Source: Shewanella psychromarinicola
GTDB lineage: Bacteria > Pseudomonadota > Gammaproteobacteria > Enterobacterales > Shewanellaceae
Direction of reading: 5' to 3'
Length of the DNA: 64,000 nt
Assembly: GCF_003855155.1 (NCBI RefSeq)
Contig: NZ_CP034073.1
Location: 4,960,001-5,024,000, forward strand
Below, one piece after another: positions 58,698 through 64,000 of the stretch. Position numbers and translations under genes: made by a program. The notes under the pieces are model-generated. The model saw nothing but the letters and a program-made list of their open reading frames with translations, did not search any database and was not told where the DNA came from. Position 1 is the first letter of the stretch. Every line of letters starts with the position of its first letter.

Positions 58698-60206
58698 ATG
58701 GAGTTTAGCGTAAAAAGCGGTAGCCCCGAAAAGCAACGTTCAGCCTGTATCGTTGTCGGAGTATACGAACCCCGCCGTTTGTCTGGTATCGCAGAGCAAT
58801 TGGATAAAATAAGTGAAGGTTACATTAGTAACCTACTTCGTCGTGGTGACCTTGAAGGTAAACCGGGTCAAATGTTGCTACTGCATCATGTACCAAACGT
58901 ACTAAGTGAGCGCGTTTTACTGGTTGGTTGTGGCAAAGAGCGTGAGTTAGATGAACGCCAATACAAACAAATTATCACAAAAACCATCAGTACCCTCAAT
59001 GAAACCGGTTCAATGGAAGCAGTGTGCTTCTTAACTGAACTGCATGTCAAAGGCCGCGACACCTACTGGAAAGTTCGCCAAGCCATTGAAAGTACTAGAA
59101 ATAGCCTGTATTCATTTGATGCCTTAAAAACCCGTAAAGACGAAACTCGTCGTCCATTACGTAAAATGGTATTTAACGTGCCAACACGCCGCGAATTAAC
59201 CATTGGTGAGCGCGCAATTGAACACGGAACCGCAGTGTCAGCGGGTATGCATTTATGTCGAGACGTGGCCAACATGCCACCTAACATATGTAATCCAGCC
59301 TACTTAGCGTCCCAAGCTCGTCAAATGGCTGAAGTGCATGAAAACCTCACTGTCACGACTATTGGCGAAGAGCAAATGGCTAAGTTAGGCATGAACGCTT
59401 ATCTTGCCGTAGGCCGCGCAAGCAGCAATGAATCAATCATGACCGTGATGGAATATCAAGGCGCAGTCGACAGCACTGAAAAGCCAATTGTCCTTGTCGG
59501 TAAAGGGTTAACCTTTGATTCTGGCGGAATTTCATTAAAACCTGGCGAAGCCATGGATGAAATGAAATACGACATGGGTGGCGCTGCAGGTGTGATTGGC
59601 ACCATGAAAGCATTATGCGAAATGAAACTGCCTATTAACGTCATTGGCATTTTAGCGGGTTGTGAAAACATGCCTGCGGGCAATGCCTATCGCCCAGGTG
59701 ATATTTTAACCACTATGTCAGGTCAAACGGTTGAAGTGCTTAACACTGATGCCGAAGGTCGCTTAGTATTATGTGATGTATTAACCTACGTTGAGCGCTT
59801 TGAACCTGAATTAGTCATCGATACTGCAACCTTAACGGGTGCCTGTGTTATTGCCCTTGGTAAGCACGCTTCTGGTTTATTCAGTTCGCACAATCCACTA
59901 GCTCATGAGCTGTTAAATGCCGGCGAGCAAAGTGGTGACCGCGCATGGCGCATGCCGTTATGGGATGAATATCAAGACATGCTAGACAGCCCATTTGCCG
60001 ACATGACTAACTTAGGCGGCCGTCCTGCAGGGTCGATTACTGCCGCATGTTTCTTATCTCGCTTTACTAAGAAGTACAATTGGGCGCATTTAGATGTCGC
60101 TGGTACTGCTTGGAACAGCGGCGCGAATAAAGGCTCTACCGGTCGTCCGGTACCGATTTTAAGCCAATTCTTAATTAATCGCGCTGGTGTTGAAATTAGC
60201 GAATAA
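58698..60206 (+). CDS. pepA: Leucyl aminopeptidase PepA (cytosol aminopeptidase)
   Basis: Bimetal M17 aminopeptidase; in E. coli also a DNA-binding protein that aids Xer recombination and represses carAB. 502 residues from the ATG at 58698 with AGGAG upstream (a GTG two codons earlier is less likely). Metal and active-site stretches are [28 protein letters not shown] and [14 protein letters not shown]. It opens the pepA-holC-valS neighbourhood, here interrupted by punR-punC after a terminator. Confidence 0.98.
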   Translation: MEFSVKSGSPEKQRSACIVVGVYEPRRLSGIAEQLDKISEGYISNLLRRGDLEGKPGQMLLLHHVPNVLSERVLLVGCGKERELDERQYKQIITKTISTLNETGSMEAVCFLTELHVKGRDTYWKVRQAIESTRNSLYSFDALKTRKDETRRPLRKMVFNVPTRRELTIGERAIEHGTAVSAGMHLCRDVANMPPNICNPAYLASQARQMAEVHENLTVTTIGEEQMAKLGMNAYLAVGRASSNESIMTVMEYQGAVDSTEKPIVLVGKGLTFDSGGISLKPGEAMDEMKYDMGGAAGVIGTMKALCEMKLPINVIGILAGCENMPAGNAYRPGDILTTMSGQTVEVLNTDAEGRLVLCDVLTYVERFEPELVIDTATLTGACVIALGKHASGLFSSHNPLAHELLNAGEQSGDRAWRMPLWDEYQDMLDSPFADMTNLGGRPAGSITAACFLSRFTKKYNWAHLDVAGTAWNSGANKGSTGRPVPILSQFLINRAGVEISE

Positions 60207-60233
60207 GCATTGTTAGTGCGTGATACGCAAATA

Positions 60234-60267
60234 AAAAGGGTAAAGCATCATGCTTTACCCTTTTTTT
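60234..60267 (+). terminator. Terminator of pepA
   Basis: Stem GGGTAAAGCA / TGCTTTACCC around TCA, followed by a T-run, about 30 nt after the stop. Confidence 0.92.
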
Positions 60268-60356
60268 GTATCTCGATAGCGCAAATCAAACAATGCTAAA
60301 CCATAACTTGGATTCAAATAATAAGCCCTTTTATCGCGCGGTAAGCCGCGGTAAGC

Positions 60357-61259
60357 CTAGGCTAACCATTGACGATGTAATTGCTCACTATCACCTAAAT
60401 AATCTAGCACCCAGGCGAGTGCTGGCGACATTTGCTCATCATTCCACGCTAAACAACAAGGGCTAGGTTGTTTAACGGTGCACAGCACTTTACTGACTAA
60501 TTTACCGGACTCGATTAACGGTGCAGCTAAATGTTCAGGCATGTACCCTACCCCTAAGCCTTCGACAAAACGGTTGATTGCACTGTGCCAGTCGGGTACC
60601 ACTAAACGCCGTTGATTATTGAGCAACCAATCAATTCGTTTAGGGATCTCTCGCGAGGTATCTTCAAGACAAATAGACGGAAAATCACGTAACTCATCAT
60701 CCACTATAAGCCGTGTAATATTCGCCAATGGATGATCAGCACTCACCACAAATAACCAATCAATATCCCCCATATGAGTGAATTTAAATGACCCATCAAC
60801 TGGATTTGCAGTTGTCGCACCAATAGCGATGTCACTGCGCCCTGTGGCGAGCGCTTCCCATACACCATTAAATATTTCAATCCGAATAATCAGCTCAACA
60901 TCCTGAAACTTTCTGTAAAAGTCAGCGATTAAGGCATGCACACTGTCGGTTCTGGCAATATTATCCAGCGCAATAGATAACGAAGGCTTCCACCCATTTG
61001 CCACTCGTTGAGTGTCTCTTTTCATCAGCGCCATATCGTTAAGAAACTGGCGAGCTTTAGCGACAAAATGTTTTCCTGCCGGGGTTAGGCTGACACTTCT
61101 ATGATGGCGAATAAATAACTCAACCCCAAGCTCAGTCTCAATTTGTTTAACTGAATAACTAATCGCAGACGGCACCTTATGCAGTTTTTTGGCTGCCGCG
61201 GTAAAACTGCCTTTTTGGGCAACAACATCGATTAATTCAAAAATGTGCTGTGAAAGCAT
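60357..61259 (-). CDS. punR: LysR-type regulator PunR (YdhB-like)
   Basis: Transcriptional activator that, in E. coli, controls the purine nucleoside transporter PunC. 300 residues: N-terminal winged HTH (GSFTAAAKKLHKVPSAISYS), then the effector domain with stretches close to E. coli PunR (IANGW-type, FNGVWEALATGRSDIAIGAT, EDTSREIPKRIDWLLNNQRR, DEQMSPALAWVLDYLGDSEQ). Divergent from its probable target gene punC 207 nt away. Confidence 0.9.
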   Translation of the reverse strand: MLSQHIFELIDVVAQKGSFTAAAKKLHKVPSAISYSVKQIETELGVELFIRHHRSVSLTPAGKHFVAKARQFLNDMALMKRDTQRVANGWKPSLSIALDNIARTDSVHALIADFYRKFQDVELIIRIEIFNGVWEALATGRSDIAIGATTANPVDGSFKFTHMGDIDWLFVVSADHPLANITRLIVDDELRDFPSICLEDTSREIPKRIDWLLNNQRRLVVPDWHSAINRFVEGLGVGYMPEHLAAPLIESGKLVSKVLCTVKQPSPCCLAWNDEQMSPALAWVLDYLGDSEQLHRQWLA

Positions 61260-61466
61260 ATCAATTTGCTCATTATAAAATGTACCTTAACAGCACTAGA
61301 TGAATAACATCTTCGGCTGAGGTAATACTGGTTTCAAGTGATCATACTCAATTCCACTCACTCCTTGCAATCAAATTTTTTGATAGCTGCCTTCAAAATT
61401 AAACGTTTCCAGCTAATTTAGTAAGCCATTAAACTAGCAAGCTTTATTGACCAGACGAAAATATTT

Positions 61467-62750
61467 ATGCCTAATTTTAGCAACAACAACATAATAATCA
61501 ACAATAAACAAACAAACATAACATTTTACCTGTTCCTGTTTTATTTAGCCTTGCTGAGTATGTTGGGATTTATTGCAACCGACATGTACCTCCCTGCATT
61601 CAAATCTATTGAAGGGACGTTTAATGCTAACACTTCTGAGGTGGCCATATCATTAACCAGTTTTTTGGCAGGCCTTGCTATTGGACAGTTATTATACGGG
61701 CCATTAGTTCATAAAATAGGTAAGCGGAATTCACTCTTTGTTGGGCTAAGTCTGTTTATGTTGGCAAGCGCACTCATTGCGAACAGTGAAACCATAATGA
61801 TGATGAATATTGCGCGCTTCTTCCAAGCCATCGGCGCTTGCAGTGCAGCAGTGATCTGGCAAGCGATAGTGATTGAACAATACCCCGCCGATAAAGCTCA
61901 AAATATTTTCTCTAATATTATGCCTTTGGTCGCTTTATCTCCGGCATTAGCGCCCATTGCTGGCGCATTGATACTCAATAATTTTGGCTGGCGTGCAGTG
62001 TTTATTACCTTATGTGTTATCGCCGTAATATTAATCGCTATGACACATTTTTTTGTACCTAAAGAGCCTATTCGTTTACACAAAAATAAGTCCCATATCC
62101 GCTATCAACAATTATTAGCCAACACACGTTACTTAGGTAATGTCATCATTTTTGGTGCCTGTTCGGGTGCATTTTTCGCTTACTTAACCCTATGGCCCGC
62201 GGTGATGGAACAATATGGTTACGCCGCAACTGAAATTGGATTAAGTTTTATTCCCCAAACCATCATGTTTATTGTCGGTGGCTATTCCGGTAAGTTACTT
62301 ATTCGACAGTTTGGCACCAAAGCCAGCCTACGCTATTTACTGATTTTATTTGGTTTTTGTGTTGTTGCCATTTTTGTATCAAGTGTGATCCTCGATACTA
62401 AAACAATATTACCGCTTATGGTTGCATTCTCATTGCTAGCAGCAAGCAATGGCGCTATTTACCCTATTGTGGTCAATAATGCCCTCCAAGAATTCAGCAA
62501 TAACGCATCCAAAGCGGCAGGATTGCAAAACTTTCTCCAAATCAGCATCGCTTTTGGGGCATCAAGTCTGGTTGCCGTTTGGGCAAGCTCTGGCGATAAC
62601 GCGATTGGTTGGGGAATTCTAGCCTGTTCAGTACTGGTTGCTGTAGGCCTCTTTATTAAAAGTCATGATTCTTGGGCGCAAATAAACCAGCATTTCACGT
62701 TTCCGGATCCAGCAAGATTATCTCAAGCAACCACTAAGGATGATGAATAA
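61467..62750 (+). CDS. punC: Bcr/CflA-family MFS transporter PunC (YdhC-like)
   Basis: 12-helix drug/proton antiporter family member; E. coli PunC (YdhC) is reported to transport purine nucleosides. 427 residues; conserved stretches are LGFIATDMYLPAFKSIE, AVIWQAIVIEQYPADKAQ, IMPLVALSPALAPIAG and NGAIYPIVVNNALQEFS. The length and order match YdhC. A divergently oriented PunR-type gene supports the assignment. The start at 61467 fits the family, but no strong ribosome site is seen. Confidence 0.88.
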   Translation: MPNFSNNNIIINNKQTNITFYLFLFYLALLSMLGFIATDMYLPAFKSIEGTFNANTSEVAISLTSFLAGLAIGQLLYGPLVHKIGKRNSLFVGLSLFMLASALIANSETIMMMNIARFFQAIGACSAAVIWQAIVIEQYPADKAQNIFSNIMPLVALSPALAPIAGALILNNFGWRAVFITLCVIAVILIAMTHFFVPKEPIRLHKNKSHIRYQQLLANTRYLGNVIIFGACSGAFFAYLTLWPAVMEQYGYAATEIGLSFIPQTIMFIVGGYSGKLLIRQFGTKASLRYLLILFGFCVVAIFVSSVILDTKTILPLMVAFSLLAASNGAIYPIVVNNALQEFSNNASKAAGLQNFLQISIAFGASSLVAVWASSGDNAIGWGILACSVLVAVGLFIKSHDSWAQINQHFTFPDPARLSQATTKDDE

Positions 62751-63117
62751 ACACCCCATAGCGATAAAATAAGCCATTCAATGATGAGGTTATATTCTTA
62801 TTTATAATCTCATCATATTGAGGTTTATTGATTAAACAAATTATCGCCTGTTCTAATATTAACAATCCATAAATCCGTCTAGTTGAGAATAACCCCAGAG
62901 CGTCGCAGAAAACCAATCATGGCTGCGATTTATATTGGATTAATGAGCACCATCAGCTCGCATTGTGGCTGTAATACCAAATACAGCTCATTATCGGCTC
63001 AGTCAGCGAGTCACTTAGGGGAAATTCAATAAATATCAACTCACGTCCCCATTAACCCGCAGAGGATTTTAGTGTAAACTCGTGCTCAACTTATTAACCT
63101 GTCAAAAGCATCACCAC
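62751..63117. other. Intergenic stretch between punC and holC
   Basis: Contains an imperfect 13-bp-arm stem-loop (62782-62794 with 62803-62815, one G-T pair, 8-nt loop). It lacks a T-run in either direction. It could be a stability hairpin at the end of the punC transcript. I see no gene; the holC promoter should lie here. Confidence 0.5.
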
Positions 63118-63567
63118 ATGACTCAAGCCTTGTTTTACCTTATGCCTGATAATCATAATCAAATGAGTGCATTAGATGCGGTTTATTTGGCTGCATGCAG
63201 GTTAGCAGAACAAGAATATCGCCAACAAAAAACCGTCTACATTCACTGTGAAAACAAGCAGCAAGCGTATGCCATTGACGAATTACTGTGGCAATTTGAG
63301 CCTAATGCCTTTGTGCCTCACAACTTAAAAGGCGAAGGTCCGGTGACCGGTGCACCTGTCGAAATTGGTTTTGACACCCTAGGGCCAAATAAAAGTCGCC
63401 AAGTTCTGATTAATCTTGCAGACCACATGCCCAGTTTTGCGGTAAACTTGGCCCATATTATCGATTTTGTCGCTAATGATGATGAACTCAAGCGGATTGC
63501 CCGCAATCGCTATCGTCAATACCAGAATGTTGGCATTACGCCCAGCACTCAAGCATTAGCTGAATAA
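63118..63567 (+). CDS. holC: DNA polymerase III chi subunit HolC
   Basis: Clamp-loader accessory subunit that bridges the polymerase to SSB. 149 residues from the ATG at 63118 (MTQALFYLMPDNHNQMSALD); a GTG 36 nt earlier is possible, but neither has a clear ribosome site. Family stretches are YLAACRLAEQEYRQQKTVYIHC, DELLWQFEPNAFVPHNL and NLADHMPSFA. Immediately followed by valS. Confidence 0.93.
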   Translation: MTQALFYLMPDNHNQMSALDAVYLAACRLAEQEYRQQKTVYIHCENKQQAYAIDELLWQFEPNAFVPHNLKGEGPVTGAPVEIGFDTLGPNKSRQVLINLADHMPSFAVNLAHIIDFVANDDELKRIARNRYRQYQNVGITPSTQALAE

Positions 63568-63600
63568 ACACTCAATTTAGATAGAGAACATAACGCTCCT

Positions 63601-64000
63601 ATGGAAAAAACATACAACCCAAAGTCTATCGAACAGGCCCTTTACCAAAACTGGGAAGAGCAAGGTTACTTCAAGCCGCATGGCGATGAATCTCAAGGCA
63701 ATTATTGCATCATGATCCCGCCACCGAACGTAACCGGTAGCTTGCACATGGGACATGCCTTCCAAGACACCATCATGGACACGCTTACTCGTTATGAACG
63801 CATGAAAGGTAAGAATACCTTATGGCAAGTGGGTACCGACCACGCTGGTATCGCCACCCAAATGTTGGTTGAGCGTAAACTTGAAGCCGAAGAAGGTAAA
63901 ACACGCCATAATTTAGGCCGTGATGCCTTTATTGATAAAGTGTGGGACTGGAAAGAACAGTCTGGTGGCACCATCACCAAACAACTACGTCGCATGGGCG
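63601..64000 (+). CDS. valS: Valyl-tRNA synthetase ValS, N-terminal part (cut by window edge)
   Basis: Charges tRNA-Val. The first 133 residues are present. [20 protein letters not shown], the HIGH-type motif in [15 protein letters not shown], and [18 protein letters not shown] are class Ia ValS signatures. The start is the ATG at 63601, 33 nt after holC. The rest lies beyond the window. Confidence 0.97.
   Translation, partial: MEKTYNPKSIEQALYQNWEEQGYFKPHGDESQGNYCIMIPPPNVTGSLHMGHAFQDTIMDTLTRYERMKGKNTLWQVGTDHAGIATQMLVERKLEAEEGKTRHNLGRDAFIDKVWDWKEQSGGTITKQLRRMG

Overview
This window is most likely a chromosomal segment of a marine Shewanella. Evidence from the sequence: proteins close to the E. 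coli/Vibrio type throughout, an AT-leaning base composition, a complete Na+-translocating NADH:quinone reductase operon, tandem bacterioferritins, luxS, a DASH cryptochrome, and several small families I associate with Shewanella (DUF2960, DUF2913). The order luxS / nqr / bfr / dinB / pepD / proBA / dnaKJ / dapB / carAB / greA / rlmE-ftsH is, from memory, a Shewanella arrangement. No rRNA, tRNA, prophage, CRISPR array or known defence locus was seen.

Layout. 1-1.5 kb: ftsH (cut by the window edge) and rlmE on the minus strand, yhbY divergent. 1.6-3.3 kb: a gene graveyard holding a collapsed secD-secF remnant and remains of an unidentified secreted or membrane protein. 3.7-19.3 kb: a minus-strand housekeeping block (greA, carAB, dapB, an FKBP-type isomerase, an M48 lipoprotein protease, a DEAD-box helicase, dnaKJ with a clear sigma-32 promoter, proBA). 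19.6-27.3 kb: a purine permease, a 31-residue peptide gene with its own promoter and terminator, an M17 aminopeptidase, pepD, an SOS-controlled dinB, and a bacterioferritin pair behind a perfect Fur box. 27.5-34.8 kb: nqrABCDEF-apbE-nqrM. 35.3-43.8 kb: a FecA-like receptor, luxS, an orphan TRAP-type binding lipoprotein, a BolA-like gene, cryptochrome/photolyase, alkB, a CorA-family transporter and a winged-helix protein. 44-46.9 kb: two overlapping PH-domain membrane proteins and a DUF924 gene. 47-51 kb: a universal stress protein, then an aldehyde dehydrogenase with a TetR-type operator, separated from its likely TetR regulator by a complete IS1595-family element. 51-56 kb: small accessory genes and a DUF486 pseudogene. 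56-64 kb: lptFG divergent from pepA, then punR/punC lying between pepA and holC-valS.

How the genes work together. apbE and nqrM sit beside nqr: ApbE attaches FMN to NqrB and NqrC and NqrM helps insert iron. The two bacterioferritins have complementary residues (one keeps the ferroxidase site, the other the haem-binding Met), which suggests a mixed shell. PepA, LptFG, HolC and ValS form the usual gammaproteobacterial neighbourhood, opened here by the purine transport pair.

Most unusual content. (1) Two intergenic tracts about 24.7 kb apart (about 16.65-16.87 and 41.41-41.64 kb) are built of short G+C-rich modules bounded by CTAG. They share exact or near-exact blocks of 25 and 39 nt, and the modules are duplicated and reordered. 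I do not recognise this as a named repeat family. (2) The 31-residue peptide gene at 21.4 kb, with a structured leader of about 165 nt. (3) The IS1595-family copy inserted precisely in the loop of an inverted repeat, with an 8-bp target duplication. All names are from reading the sequence and remembered family features; no search was run.
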